From: Dokdonella_A sp963834755
GTDB taxonomy: Bacteria > Pseudomonadota > Gammaproteobacteria > Xanthomonadales > Rhodanobacteraceae
Length of the DNA: 64,000 bases
Assembly: GCA_963834755.1 (NCBI GenBank)
Contig: CAWICQ010000012.1
Coordinates: 682,001-746,000 of the forward strand
Reading direction: 5' to 3'
Shown: positions 1 through 9,869 of the stretch, piece after piece
Layout: every line of letters starts with the position of its first letter
Numbering within the stretch: position 1 is the first letter of the stretch
The notes under the pieces: generated by a model
Databases searched by the model: none
What the model was told of the DNA's origin: nothing
Seen by the model: the letters and a program-made list of their open reading frames with translations, nothing else
Program-made: the position numbers and the translations under genes

Positions 1-936
1 GGTGACGCCGGGAGCAGCATCTATCGAGGCGGCGGCCTCTACGTGAACTCCGAGTTGATCGCGACCTCCAGCAAGATCGTCGACAACGAGGTGTATACGA
101 CGCTCGGCGGCGCGGTCGGCGGCGGCGTCGCGGTGACCGGCAATCTGGTCCTGGTCGATAGCACGATCAGTGGCAACAACGCGCAAAGCGCAGCGGTGTC
201 GGGCATCGTCGAAGCGGGCGGCGCGGATGTCGGCGGAACCTTGTATGCGCAATATTCGACGATCTCCGACAACTTCGCCGCGGGTCTGGGTTCGGGAACC
301 GGCTTGGCCGGTGGCGCGCGGTGCGTGGGTCCGGCCGAGATTCGCTACTCGACCGTTTCCGGAAATTCAGCCGGCGCTGTCGGCGGCCTGATGATTTATG
401 GACACAACTCGACGTTGACGTCGCTGATCGCGAACAGCACGGTGTCGGACAATACGGCCGTCGGCGTCGGCGGCATTTACGGCCACGGTACGATCACGAT
501 CGCCAACTCGACCATTGCGTTCAACACCGAATCCAACGGGCTCGGCGCCGGCCTGCGCATGGAATACGGAATCGCCGACGTGGAAAGCTCGATCATCGCG
601 AGCAACGACGGTGGATCGTCGACGGTCAACATCGGGCTCGGCATCGGCGGCGGCGTCTCCGGCGCCAACGACATCATCGGTCCGTCCGGAACGACGACCT
701 TGCCGCCGGATACGATCCAGGCCGATCCGCTGTTGTCGCCGCTCGCCAACAACGGCGGTCTGACTTTGACGCATGCACTGCGTTCCGGGAGCCCGGCGAT
801 CAATGCGGGCAACAACGTTCAGGGTCTCAGCAACGATCAGCGCGGACTCGGATTTGCGCGCGTGCTCGGACCCGCGGCCGACATCGGCGCGGTGGAATTC
901 GACAGCGACGTAATCTTCGCGAACGGATTCGATTAG
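1..936 (+). CDS. Secreted right-handed beta-helix protein, 5' end outside window
   Basis: The frame is open from base 1, so the N-terminus and any signal peptide lie outside the window. The visible 311 residues are Gly/Ser/Thr/Asn-rich with recurring 'STISGN'/'STVSGNS' rungs, typical of pectate-lyase-like parallel beta-helix surface proteins. The last 70 residues carry 'PLANNGG', 'GSPAINAG', 'DQRG' and 'ADIGAVEF', which resembles the C-terminal domain called choice-of-anchor Q. The protein ends DVIFANGFD, the tail shared by other exported proteins in this window. A cell-surface or extracellular role is inferred; no catalytic residues are recognisable. Confidence 0.85.
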   Translation, partial: GDAGSSIYRGGGLYVNSELIATSSKIVDNEVYTTLGGAVGGGVAVTGNLVLVDSTISGNNAQSAAVSGIVEAGGADVGGTLYAQYSTISDNFAAGLGSGTGLAGGARCVGPAEIRYSTVSGNSAGAVGGLMIYGHNSTLTSLIANSTVSDNTAVGVGGIYGHGTITIANSTIAFNTESNGLGAGLRMEYGIADVESSIIASNDGGSSTVNIGLGIGGGVSGANDIIGPSGTTTLPPDTIQADPLLSPLANNGGLTLTHALRSGSPAINAGNNVQGLSNDQRGLGFARVLGPAADIGAVEFDSDVIFANGFD

Positions 937-1120
937 CGTCCGTTGCCGGGCAGGAAGCGGTATACCCGGGCCGGCCAACGCGTCTGCAACGCGCTGATTC
1001 GAGTGTGTTTCCGGCTCGTGTACAAACGGACCGAGCGATGCTGCGCCTGCGCTTTCATGGCATCCGGCGCCGGAGTAGATTGCGCACCTCTGGTGCGGAC
1101 CTCACTTGGGGAGGAACGTT

Positions 1121-1681
1121 ATGGTTTCACTCGCGCAGCTGTGGCTTCCGATTTTGTTGTCGGCCGTGTTCGTCTTCATCGCGAGCAGCATTCTGCACAT
1201 GGTCTTGCGGTTCTGGCACGGGCCGGATTGTCGAGGTTTCACCAACGAGGACGAAGTGCGCGCATCGATGCGCAAAGGCAGCGCTGGCGCCGGAATCTAC
1301 ATGCTTCCGTATTGCAAACCGGAGGACATGAAAAAGTCGGAAACGATGCAGAAATTCAAGGAAGGACCCATCGCGTTCATATTCATACGCCCGAGCGGCC
1401 CGATGAACATGACAACGCCGCTGATCCAGTGGTTCGTGTTTTGTCTGCTCGTGTCGATCTTCGCGGCGTATCTTGCCGGGGTCACGCTCGCGCCTGGCGT
1501 TGCATCGATGCAGGTATTCCGTGTCGTCGCCACTGCGTCGCTGATGGGTTACGCGTTCGGATCGATTCCGATGGGTATCTGGTGGGGACATCCCTGGCGC
1601 AGCGCGATCAAACACGCGATTGACGGCGTCATTTATGCGCTGATCGTCGGCGCGACGTTCGTCTGGCTGTGGCCAAGCTGA
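1121..1681 (+). CDS. Small integral membrane protein of unknown function
   Basis: This 186-residue protein starts at ATG 1121, preceded by a good GGGGAGG ribosome-binding site; the frame extends upstream without a better start. Predicted transmembrane segments lie near residues 6-28, 102-126, 132-152 and 168-185. A soluble, charged stretch of about 70 residues sits between the first and second, with the motif 'MKKSETMQKFKEGP'. I recognise a conserved-hypothetical look but no named family. It follows the partial beta-helix gene by 184 bp and is probably transcribed alone. Confidence 0.75.
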   Translation: MVSLAQLWLPILLSAVFVFIASSILHMVLRFWHGPDCRGFTNEDEVRASMRKGSAGAGIYMLPYCKPEDMKKSETMQKFKEGPIAFIFIRPSGPMNMTTPLIQWFVFCLLVSIFAAYLAGVTLAPGVASMQVFRVVATASLMGYAFGSIPMGIWWGHPWRSAIKHAIDGVIYALIVGATFVWLWPS

Positions 1682-1823
1682 CGCGGACAGGCGGCCGCGC
1701 GTTCCCGCAGGCGCTGTCTCTATTGATCGGATAGTGGATCATCCTTCCGTCGCCGGGCAGATCCGACCCGCAACATTCTTGTCAGGATTGCTGCCGTATC
1801 ATCCGCCGACGGGAGGATTCCAT

Positions 1824-2099
1824 ATGCCCAGATATTTCGAAGTGTCTTCACCGAGCAAACCGCTGAGTTCGCTGAGCGCGGCCGATGCGGTCGCCGGAAC
1901 GATGAATGCCGTTGCGCTGGATCTTGGCGTTCGCATCGTTGCGGTCCGTCATTCGAAGCCCGGCGTGTTCATCTACACGTACAGCGATCGACGCCGCAGG
2001 CGGCGGGGGCTCGTCGTGGAAACATTGCGCAAGGACCCGCACTTCGCCGACTACGAATTCAGCGGCGAAGGCGACACGGCAGAAGGCCCGTTCCGGTAG
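1824..2099 (+). CDS. Small hypothetical protein
   Basis: The 91-residue product starts at ATG 1824 (MPRYFEVSSPSK), chosen over upstream in-frame codons because GGGAGG lies seven bases before it. It has no signal peptide or membrane segment. An Arg-rich patch (SDRRRRRRG) precedes an acidic C-terminus. No family recognised. The clean ribosome-binding site and protein-like composition make it a likely real gene. Confidence 0.55.
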   Translation: MPRYFEVSSPSKPLSSLSAADAVAGTMNAVALDLGVRIVAVRHSKPGVFIYTYSDRRRRRRGLVVETLRKDPHFADYEFSGEGDTAEGPFR

Positions 2100-2160
2100 C
2101 GAAGGGCGAAGGCGTCGGCTCACGCGCGTGCGTACTGGCGGGTTCTCCGCTCGAAATATG

Positions 2161-2575
2161 GAACAGGACGTTCAAGGGGAATTCGGCGGGCGAAGGTTGT
2201 ACGTCTATGAAACGGTGCGCCTGCTGAGTTCGATCGCGTTCGGCAATACGGCGACCTGCGGTGACCGCCTCGATGGCGGCAACGTCGCGCGCATCGCCGG
2301 CGAGAACGAGTTGATCGGCGGGTCCACGCCGACGCCGCCCACGGGGACGATCTCAGCCGATCCTTTGCTCGGCCCCGTTGCAGGACAACGGTGGCCCGAC
2401 GTCGACGCTCGCGTTTTTGGCGGGAAGCCCCGCGATCGATGTGGGCAACAATGTCGGTGATTTCGCGACCGATCAGCGTGGAGCGGGGCACTCGCGGGTG
2501 TTCGGCAGTGCCGCCGACATCGGCGCCTTCGAGGTGCAGACCGGCGACTTGATATTCCGCGACGGGTTTGCTTGA
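2161..2575 (+). pseudogene. Decayed C-terminal fragment of a beta-helix / choice-of-anchor Q protein
   Basis: Two frames together rebuild the end of a protein like its neighbours. One frame gives 'ISADPLLGPV' up to about 2378. The next gives 'QDNGGPTSTLAFLAGSPAID', then 'DQRG', 'SAADIGAFEVQ' and the tail DLIFRDGFA ending at 2575. No signal peptide and almost none of the beta-helix remains, and a frameshift near 2378 separates the halves. The last Phe-Ala replaces the usual Phe-Asp/Glu. I interpret it as a relic left by deletion of most of a gene. Confidence 0.7.
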
Positions 2576-2597
2576 GGGCATCACCGCGGCGCGATCT

Positions 2598-2630
2598 AAA
2601 AAAAGAGGCCCGAGCAAGATGCTCGGGCCT
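2598..2630 (-). terminator. Rho-independent terminator
   Basis: Arms AGGCCCGAGCA and TGCTCGGGCCT flank a three-base loop. Read on the minus strand, the hairpin is followed by a run of seven T. It lies 44 bp past the stop of the minus-strand gene at 2674 and would end its transcript. Confidence 0.9.
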
Positions 2631-2673
2631 ATCCTCAGCCGAACCGCAGTTGTCAACGGTTGCCGGCCCTCCC

Positions 2674-4281
2674 CTAAAAATCGACTCCGTCGCTGAATAT
2701 CTCATCGGCCGTATCGAGTTCGAAGGCACCGATGTCGGCGCTCGAGCCGATCACTCTCGGATAGCCGTCGCCGCGCTGATCGTAGTTCAGGCTGCCCGCG
2801 TTGCTGCCCGCATCGATCGCAGGGCTGAAAGTCATCAGCTTGTGCGTCGCGGTCATGCCGCCGTTGTAGGCGAGCGGTCCCAGGTTCGCGTACTTGTTTT
2901 CGATCGTGTCGGGCGGCACAGTCATCGATGAGAAAGTGATGAGGTTGTGCGTGCCGCTCAGCGTGCCGGCATCGACCGTGGACGTGCCGACGTCGTCTTC
3001 GACGTTCGAGCCGGTGTATACGTCGTAGTTGTTGCTGATGATGGTACTTTCGAGCTCGACATTCGTGTTGAAGACGAAGAGTCCCGCGCCGTACGGCTCG
3101 AAGAAGTTTTCGTCGTTGAAGGCGATCGTGCTGTTCACGATCCGTGCCGGGTAATCTTCGATGTCGACGCCGCCGAAGACGACCGCGTGGTTGCCCGATA
3201 TCGTGCTGTTGGTCATCGTGATTTCCGACGTCGCATATTGCCCGAGCACGAACACGCCGCCGCCGGTGCGCGATGAATTGCCGCGAATTGTCGAATTCTG
3301 GATAGTCAGATTGCCTGCGCTGTAGAGTCCGCCACCGCGAGCGACGTAGGCGCCGCTGTATGAGCTGTTGCCGTCGATCACGCTGTATTTGGCGATAAGG
3401 CCGGTCCTGGCGTAAACGCCTCCGCCGAGGCTCCACGTTGTCGTCGAATAGGAATCGTTGCCTTCGACGAAACTGTCCAGAAGCGTGACCGCTCCGGGCG
3501 TCGAAATGCCGGCGCCCTTGACCCAGTAGCCGCTCGAGCGCGCCGAGCTGCCGAGTACCGAGCTCGAATCGAGCGTGACGCCGTTCTGCGCGTAGATCGC
3601 GCCGCCGTAGGCGCCGTAATGCGTGCCGGAGTTGTAGGCCTTGCAGTACTTCACTTCGGAATTGCTGAGGAACACGTCGCCGGAAGAGAAGATGCATCCG
3701 CCGCGCGCCGCATCGACCTGCGCATCGGTGAAGTACTTCGCGCCGTTCTTGACCATCAGATCGTTGACGTACAGCGTGCCGCCGCCGGTATGCAGCAGAA
3801 CGGGGGACGCGTGATTCGCATCGACCGCCAAGCTGAGCGGCCCGGGGCCCTGCAAGGTCAGATCAACCTGCGTCACGGCGATCGCGCCGGTCGTGAGCGA
3901 AATGACACTGCAGCCGGTGCTGGTGAGATCGATCGTATCGCCGTCGTGCGCATTGTTGACCGCATCGCGCAGGCTGCCGGAGCCGGAGTCGTTGCAGTTG
4001 GTGACCGGAATCGTGTTGGTGGGCAACGCCGGAATCGGCCGTTGCAGCACGGCGCGCCAATGGTGTTCCAGCGCCTTGCGATCGATCGGCTCGTGAATCC
4101 ACGAGTCGAGAACGGATGGGTCGATCCGAGCGTTCGGCGGCCCGCTCTGGCCCACGACGGGGCGTGGACTCGAAGCCCAAGCCGGCGACGCGACGCCTGC
4201 GACAGCGAGCGACACCGCCAGGCAACGCGCCAGCGGCGTCATGCGCAACGTGCCGCGCTGCGTGGGATGAATAGCGTTCAT
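2674..4281 (-). CDS. Secreted beta-helix protein with D-x-I-F tail
   Basis: The 535-residue protein starts at 4281 (MNAIHPTQ), after GGGAGG. A signal peptide covers roughly residues 1-36 (hydrophobic LAVSLAVAGVASPAWA). A family 'head' follows near residues 105-145: N-C-N-D-S-G-S-G-S-L-R, then GDTIDL and a Cys-containing ISLTTG stretch. The middle is a parallel beta-helix with many 'NSTIRGNSS'/'NSTISGNH' rungs. The C-terminal domain has 'PLAYNGG', 'SPAIDAGS', 'DQRG' and 'SSADIGAFEL', and the protein ends DEIFSDGVDF, a slightly degenerate tail. It looks like a surface-exposed adhesin or carbohydrate-binding protein; no enzymatic residues are evident. Confidence 0.9.
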   Translation of the reverse strand: MNAIHPTQRGTLRMTPLARCLAVSLAVAGVASPAWASSPRPVVGQSGPPNARIDPSVLDSWIHEPIDRKALEHHWRAVLQRPIPALPTNTIPVTNCNDSGSGSLRDAVNNAHDGDTIDLTSTGCSVISLTTGAIAVTQVDLTLQGPGPLSLAVDANHASPVLLHTGGGTLYVNDLMVKNGAKYFTDAQVDAARGGCIFSSGDVFLSNSEVKYCKAYNSGTHYGAYGGAIYAQNGVTLDSSSVLGSSARSSGYWVKGAGISTPGAVTLLDSFVEGNDSYSTTTWSLGGGVYARTGLIAKYSVIDGNSSYSGAYVARGGGLYSAGNLTIQNSTIRGNSSRTGGGVFVLGQYATSEITMTNSTISGNHAVVFGGVDIEDYPARIVNSTIAFNDENFFEPYGAGLFVFNTNVELESTIISNNYDVYTGSNVEDDVGTSTVDAGTLSGTHNLITFSSMTVPPDTIENKYANLGPLAYNGGMTATHKLMTFSPAIDAGSNAGSLNYDQRGDGYPRVIGSSADIGAFELDTADEIFSDGVDF

Positions 4282-4332
4282 TTGCAACCTCCCTGAGACC
4301 TGACATCGGCCCTCTGGCGAGGGCTCAACCAT

Positions 4333-5014
4333 CCATCACGCAAGAAACGCCACAAACCGGGCGGCACCGGGCCGGAGGCGGGGTTGCGCGGACTGGCTGG
4401 AATCGTTTTCAGGCGCTGGCCGGGTGCAGCGACTCCTTTTCGAATACAAAGGGAGTGCGGAGCTTTACCGGTGTGAGGAAGATGTGTATAGCGCGAACCG
4501 TGGCGGACTCGACGTCGGCGGAAACGGATCGCTGATGCTTCCGGCCGATTACAGCGACAGCGGCAACACGACCGTCGACGCGCTGGCATTCTCGTTTCAC
4601 GCGGGATCGAACGATGTGACCACCGTCGTTCTGATTCTTGCCGCCGTGTCTGCGGGTTGCGGTTGCGACCACTCGGCTCTCCGTTGAATGCCGCGCGCCT
4701 GCGCCATCGCTGATCGCGGATCGGCAAACGCCTGGCACCGTGCGCAAAGCCATTGGCGAGGTGCGCAAGGCGATGCCCGAGCCTGAAGCGATCCGCCCGG
4801 CGCTGGAGAATTTGCGCGACTCTCTTGCCGCGCACGTCGCCGAGGCGTCAGTTCCCGGCACCGCATTCGATCAGAACCTCCCAGATGCTCGCGTCGGCGC
4901 GGTGAATTCACGTACGTCGGGTTAGGCGCTCGCGAGTTCGCTGATCGCGACGAAATCGCTACGAAGAAGTGCGGACCGCGTCTGCGGTCACGCAGTCCGC
5001 GCCGCAAGAAAACG
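4333..5014. other. Intergenic region without a convincing gene
   Basis: About 680 bp. Several overlapping open frames exist, including plus-strand ones at 4424-4687 and 4638-4925. None has a good ribosome-binding site or recognisable motif, and the frames overlap one another. The helical stretch coded around 4735-4880 could be a gene remnant but I cannot identify it. Confidence 0.4.
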
Positions 5015-5551
5015 CTAGGAGCTCTTTACGCGCGTATCCGTCGCGATCCAATTCACTTCCCAGGTCTTACCGCCGTCGCCTGAGAACGCCTGCTCGAAGC
5101 GGCACGTGTCCGCCGCAGGGCAGGTAATGATGAACCGGACAAACACCGGTTTGCCGTCGAGGCTGTCCGACCCGAAGAACTCGCCGCGGCCGTTGCTGAA
5201 TCCGCCGATCGTCGGCGCAGTCAGCACGCCGTTGCGAAAGCTGGCGTAGTTGAGACTCCACTGACGCGTGTCGGGGTTGTAGAGACGCAGCGAGACGCCG
5301 GCGATGTGTCCTGATGGCCCGGTCACGTCGAGCTCCACGATGTTCGCGCGACCATCCATGATCGCGCGGACGACGGACGTACCGTCGAGCTCGACCCATT
5401 CCTTCGATCCCGACAGCGGATGCGCGAGACGCGAAACGTGCGTTTTCCAGGTACCGAACTCGAAATCGAAATCGTTCTGGCCGCTGGGCTGCGCGGCGGG
5501 CGCGGTCGTGCACGATAGAAGACAAGCGCAAGCGAATTCGCGAACGCGCAT
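5015..5551 (-). CDS. Secreted DUF1579-like hypothetical protein
   Basis: This 178-residue protein has a short signal peptide (MRVREFACACLLSCTTAPAAQ). The mature part begins 'FDFEFGTWKTHVSRL' and contains 'WVELDGTSVVR', a pattern seen in lipocalin-like DUF1579-type proteins annotated only as hypothetical. It is probably a beta-barrel periplasmic or extracellular ligand binder, by family resemblance only. It stands alone, with the acyltransferase gene 187 bp away on the same strand. Confidence 0.7.
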   Translation of the reverse strand: MRVREFACACLLSCTTAPAAQPSGQNDFDFEFGTWKTHVSRLAHPLSGSKEWVELDGTSVVRAIMDGRANIVELDVTGPSGHIAGVSLRLYNPDTRQWSLNYASFRNGVLTAPTIGGFSNGRGEFFGSDSLDGKPVFVRFIITCPAADTCRFEQAFSGDGGKTWEVNWIATDTRVKSS

Positions 5552-5738
5552 GGTTGTTCTCCGCGGAATGCCGCACCACTATCGAGTGCCGACGTGGCGA
5601 ATTTAAGAACCGCTTTGAATGTCTCGCGCCGTGCCATTTCGGCGATGCCTCGACAGAAGCGAAGGACGCGTCGACGCGATGCCGTCGACGTTCGCGCTGC
5701 CCGCACACGCCTGGAAGTTTGCGGTCGCGGGTAAACCG

Positions 5739-7742
5739 CTAAGGCAGCACGCCGTCCGCGACGAGTCGCCGGGCGACCAGGACAGCGCCGTCTGTCGTCA
5801 GGTGCCCGTAGTCCCATGTCACCAGTCGCGCTGGGCCGTCCGGCGTATGGGTGAGACAACTTGCGTTCGTGCAGAACACATCGATGATCGAGAAATAGGT
5901 GACGTGCCGCGGTACGAGTTCACGCCGCATCGCGCGATCGGCGGCGAAAACGCTCGGATCGAGGCCGGTCGCAAGTCGCTCCGGTACGGAATGGACCGGC
6001 CGCGACTCGGCCCACGCCTGATACAGTAGCTTGGGCAATCCACCTTTCCATCTGGGCGCAGGGCCAACCACGACGATTTTGGCGACGCCGGCTTTTTGCA
6101 GTGCGTCGATCGTTGCGATAAGCGCGGCTTTTGCCGCCGTCGGCGACTGCCAGTCGCCTTGGTAACCGGTCCACGCAGCGAACAGGATCACGGTCTGCGG
6201 TTTCAGATGTGCGATCTGCGCAATGACCCATGCGTTGCTCTTCTGGCAGTTCGGCGCCGCAACGCCGAGCATCGGCGGACAAGCGTCGCGCGTGAATTGG
6301 GATAGTCCGATCTTGTCGCCCAGCACCGCCTTCAAACCGGGATAAAGACGTGCGGCGTGCGAATCGCCCCACACGACTGCGTGGCCGCGACCCGCCGACG
6401 TGTCGGTGCAGAATGGCGCGAAACCATCAAAGGGTTGCGTAGCCGACAGCCAGCAATCGGGATAGCGCGCATCGGTCTTGTATTCGTACTGGAAATTGGC
6501 GATGGCCTGCACTTCCGGCGGGAAACGCGAGGGGATGCCTCTTTGCGCGTAGGTTCCGACGCCGACGAGGCCGGCAAGAATGGAGAATGCGACCAGCGCG
6601 GGCACCTTGAACGAACGCCGTGGGCCGAAGCGGATCGGTTTCTCGACGAAAAGGTACGTCGCCCACGCCAGCGCGACGCTCGCGATAGCCGCTGTCACGC
6701 GAACGAGGGTCGATGGCGTGCCGATTTCCACGATGGTCGCGAACGAAAGGATCGGCCAATGCCACAGATACAGCGGATAGCTGATCAAGCCGATCCATAC
6801 GAGAACATTCCGCGACAGGACCTGGCGGTTGAACCACCCTGAGGGGCCGGAAGCGATGAGCAGAAACGTGCCGCCGGTCGGTAGCAAGGCCCACGGGCCA
6901 GGAAAGGCGAGGTCCGTACTGAACAGCGCGATCGAAATGCCGAGTGCTGCCACACCCGCCATCGAGAGACCATCGGCGATCTTGCGCGGCATCGGATCTC
7001 GTGGTTCCCAGTCGCGCATCAGCAACGCCAAGAGGCATCCGATTTGCAATTCCCAGAAACGACTCAGCGGCGAATAAAAAGCGGCGACGGGCGATGTGTG
7101 GACGGTCGCCAAATTGATCGCGAACGAGATCGTGCCGACGCCGACGACGAGACCCAATGCGCCGCGCCGCATTCTGGCGAACCACCAGAGCGCCAAGGGC
7201 CAAACGAGATAGAACTGCTCTTCGATGCCGAGCGACCACAAGTGCAACAGTGGTTTTGATGACGCCGACGCGTCGAAATATCCAGCTTCGCTCCATAACG
7301 CAAAATTCGAGACGAAGCCCATGCCCGCGGCGATGTGCTTGCCGAGCTGCCTGTATTCGTCGGGCAGCAGCGTGATCCAGCCGAACGCGTAGCAGGCGGC
7401 GACGACGACGAGCAACGCCGGAATGATCCGCTTGATGCGCCGGGCATAGAAATCGGCGAACGAAAAGCGTCCTCGCGCGAGCTGCCCGCAGATGACGCCG
7501 GAAATCAGATAGCCCGAAATGACAAAGAACACGTCGACGCCGACGTAGCCGCCGGGCAATCGTCCCGGAAATGCGTGGAAGATGACTACCGAAAGCACTG
7601 CAATCGCGCGCAGGCCGTCGATGTCGCGACGATAGCCATCGTCGCGTGAGCGCCTGACTCCGGGCTGCGAATGAGCAAATGCGTCCGGAGACGCGCGGTC
7701 CGCAGCGATGTCAGGCATGCCGTTGGCCGAATTCGTAGTCAA
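5739..7742 (-). CDS. OafA/YrhL-type acyltransferase with C-terminal SGNH domain
   Basis: A 667-residue inner-membrane O-acyltransferase. Residues ~40-400 form the multi-pass acyltransferase-3 domain, with 'DGLRAIAVLSVVIFHAFPG' (catalytic-type His) and 'GVDVFFVISGYLIS'. The C-terminal ~240 residues are a periplasmic SGNH hydrolase-like domain with 'VVWGDSHAARLYPG' (nucleophile Ser in GDSH) and 'WDYGHLTTDGA' (Asp-x-x-His). Such fusions acetylate surface polysaccharides, LPS O-antigen or peptidoglycan. The 45-residue cytoplasmic N-terminus before the first helix is rather long, so a later start is possible. No polysaccharide cluster is adjacent, so the substrate is unknown. Confidence 0.92.
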   Translation of the reverse strand: MTTNSANGMPDIAADRASPDAFAHSQPGVRRSRDDGYRRDIDGLRAIAVLSVVIFHAFPGRLPGGYVGVDVFFVISGYLISGVICGQLARGRFSFADFYARRIKRIIPALLVVVAACYAFGWITLLPDEYRQLGKHIAAGMGFVSNFALWSEAGYFDASASSKPLLHLWSLGIEEQFYLVWPLALWWFARMRRGALGLVVGVGTISFAINLATVHTSPVAAFYSPLSRFWELQIGCLLALLMRDWEPRDPMPRKIADGLSMAGVAALGISIALFSTDLAFPGPWALLPTGGTFLLIASGPSGWFNRQVLSRNVLVWIGLISYPLYLWHWPILSFATIVEIGTPSTLVRVTAAIASVALAWATYLFVEKPIRFGPRRSFKVPALVAFSILAGLVGVGTYAQRGIPSRFPPEVQAIANFQYEYKTDARYPDCWLSATQPFDGFAPFCTDTSAGRGHAVVWGDSHAARLYPGLKAVLGDKIGLSQFTRDACPPMLGVAAPNCQKSNAWVIAQIAHLKPQTVILFAAWTGYQGDWQSPTAAKAALIATIDALQKAGVAKIVVVGPAPRWKGGLPKLLYQAWAESRPVHSVPERLATGLDPSVFAADRAMRRELVPRHVTYFSIIDVFCTNASCLTHTPDGPARLVTWDYGHLTTDGAVLVARRLVADGVLP

Positions 7743-7995
7743 TGAGTGTTCGGCGACATGCTGGTTTCTCGCGGACGCGCTTCTGTGGGAGGCGGCCTCT
7801 GAGGCTCGGCGGTTGGCGAACGGTGCGGCGATTCTAGCGAACCGACCTGCGCTCGCGAACTGTCATTTGGACGCCGGCTCGGCCGGCACTTCGAAGCGTG
7901 GCAATAGCCGGTAAGATGAAACCCATCAGCCGGGGGGCGGGGATGCGGTCTTTCGTGTCGGAACGCCGGCGGTCCAGGCTGGCAACGGTCGGGCC

Positions 7996-9273
7996 GTGCG
8001 CGTGAAATATCAGCACCGCGTCCTCGGCATGTTGTCGTTGCTGGCGATCATCACCTACCTGGATCGGGTCTGCATCGCCGTGGCCGGGCCCGAGATGCAG
8101 GATAGCCTGCATATCAGCCCGCAAGCCTGGGGCTGGGTGACCAGCGCATTCTTCTTCTCTTATGCCGCGTTTGAAATTCCCACCGGCGCACTCGGCGATC
8201 GGATGGGTTCGCGACGCGTGTTGACGCGCATCGTGACGTGGTGGTCCGCTTTCACCTCGATGACCGGCTCGGTGTCGAGCTACCCGTTGTTGCTGCTGGT
8301 CCGGTTCTGCTTCGGCGCCGGCGAAGCGGGTGCGTATCCGAATGCTTCGATCGTGATCGGCCGCTGGATTCCGCAGCAGAATCGCGCGCGCGCATGGGGA
8401 ATCATCTGGATGACGAGTCAGATCGGCGCCGCCATGGCGCCGTTGCTGGTCGTACCGATCCAGTTGCACTACGGATGGCGCGTATCGTTCTATCTGTTCG
8501 GAATCCTCGGTGTCGTCTGGAGCGTGGTGTGGTACCTGTGGTTTCGCGATTCGCCTCGCGAGATGAGCGGAATCAGCACGGTCGAGCTTGAGGAAATCGG
8601 CGAGGATCCGCCGCCGAGCCACGGCGGAATGCCATGGGCGACGGCGCTGCGTTCGCCGGCGTTCTGGCGGGTGGCGGCGATCGGTGCGTCCTACGTGTAC
8701 GTGATCGGATTCTTCCAATCCTGGTTGCAGACGTATCTGGTCAAAGGGCGCGGATTCACGGCGGCCGCGCTCGTGTTCTCGACGCTGCCGTACATCGTCG
8801 GCGCGTGCGCGAATGGCATCGGCGGGATCGTCAGCGACATGCTCGTGCACAAGTACGGGTTGACGACGGGGCGTCGCATCGTCGGCGTGTCCGGTCTCGG
8901 CACGGCCGCGATCTTCATGGCGGCGACGATTGCGGCAACGAACGGACTGTGGTCGCTGATATTCCTGTCGCTGGCCTATGCCGGCATACTGTTTCAACAG
9001 CCGACGTTGTGTGCAACCACCGTCGACATCGGAAAGGGCCACGTCGGCGCGGTATTCGGATTCATGAACACCGCATCGAACGTGTCATCGGCGGTGTCTT
9101 CGGTCGTATTCGGATATCTCGTTGCGTATTCCGGCGGTTACGAGTTGCCGTTCATCCCGATGCTGGTGCTGCTGTGCGTGGGCATCGTGCTGTGGCTGAA
9201 GGTTGATCCGACGCAGGTTGTCATCCCGGAGTCTCGATCGCGGATTCGCGAGTCTTACGTAACGACCCAGTAG
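7996..9273 (+). CDS. MFS transporter, anion:cation symporter-like
   Basis: About 425 residues with twelve predicted membrane helices. 'YLDRVCIAVAGPEMQ' in helix 1 and 'GDRMGSRRVL' in the loop after helix 2 are the signature of the major facilitator superfamily, closest to ACS-family transporters of organic acids (hexuronate, galactonate, phthalate-type). The start is GTG at 7996 or 8002; the ATG at 7943 is out of frame. Its 3' end overlaps the convergent methyltransferase gene by 19 bp. The substrate cannot be deduced from the neighbours. Confidence 0.88.
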   Translation: MRVKYQHRVLGMLSLLAIITYLDRVCIAVAGPEMQDSLHISPQAWGWVTSAFFFSYAAFEIPTGALGDRMGSRRVLTRIVTWWSAFTSMTGSVSSYPLLLLVRFCFGAGEAGAYPNASIVIGRWIPQQNRARAWGIIWMTSQIGAAMAPLLVVPIQLHYGWRVSFYLFGILGVVWSVVWYLWFRDSPREMSGISTVELEEIGEDPPPSHGGMPWATALRSPAFWRVAAIGASYVYVIGFFQSWLQTYLVKGRGFTAAALVFSTLPYIVGACANGIGGIVSDMLVHKYGLTTGRRIVGVSGLGTAAIFMAATIAATNGLWSLIFLSLAYAGILFQQPTLCATTVDIGKGHVGAVFGFMNTASNVSSAVSSVVFGYLVAYSGGYELPFIPMLVLLCVGIVLWLKVDPTQVVIPESRSRIRESYVTTQ

Positions 9274-9869
9274 CAGTAGATGAACTGCTGATCGACGCCG
9301 GCAGGCGTGCGATGCCATTCGGTGACGTGCTTGACCAACCGGAATCCCACGCCGAACTCGTCGTGCAGGGCGTTCGGGTCATACCGTACGACGTCGAGCC
9401 CGCTGCACTTCTGCGGTCCTTCGGGGCCGAAAGTCGCTACGATGAGGCAGCCGCCCGGCTTCACGGCTCGCGCGACCTGGCGCGCATAGGCGATGCGATC
9501 TTTCGCGTCGGTCAGAAAGTGAAACATCGCGCGGTCGTGCCAGACGTCGTAGCGGTGCTCGGGAAACGCAAACGTCGTGACGTCGCCGCAGAGCCACTCG
9601 ACGTGGTCTGTTTCGTTAGCGAGCCGCGCTTTCGCAACCTCCAATGCGGCCGACGACAGATCCAGTACGGACACGTGACGATAGTCGCGGGCCACGAGGT
9701 CATCGGCCAGCGTCGATTCGCCGCCGCCCGCATCGATGATGCGCGCGTCGCGGTTCGTCGCAGCTTCTTCGATCAGGGTGAGCGAAACGTCGAGATGCGC
9801 GCGATACCAGCTGACCTCGTCGGGCCGCTTGGTCTGGTAGACGTTCTGCCAGTGTGATCGGGAATTCAT
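9255..9869 (-). CDS. Class I SAM-dependent methyltransferase
   Basis: From ATG 9869 (MNSRSHWQNVY) the product is 204 residues. The SAM-binding motif I is 'IIDAGGGESTL', and motif II/III positions follow at 'VSVLDLSSAAL' and 'EWLCGDVTTFAF'. 'HDRAMFHFLTD' and 'AVKPGGCLIVATFGPEGP' complete a methyltransferase-11/25-like Rossmann fold. The substrate is unknown; relatives act on small molecules and tellurite/thiopurine-like substrates. An alternative start ten codons upstream exists. Confidence 0.85.
   Translation of the reverse strand: MNSRSHWQNVYQTKRPDEVSWYRAHLDVSLTLIEEAATNRDARIIDAGGGESTLADDLVARDYRHVSVLDLSSAALEVAKARLANETDHVEWLCGDVTTFAFPEHRYDVWHDRAMFHFLTDAKDRIAYARQVARAVKPGGCLIVATFGPEGPQKCSGLDVVRYDPNALHDEFGVGFRLVKHVTEWHRTPAGVDQQFIYCYWVVT

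Noticed and set aside
7834..9042. 402-codon minus-strand frame
   Set aside because: Antisense to the MFS transporter and devoid of membrane or domain features.
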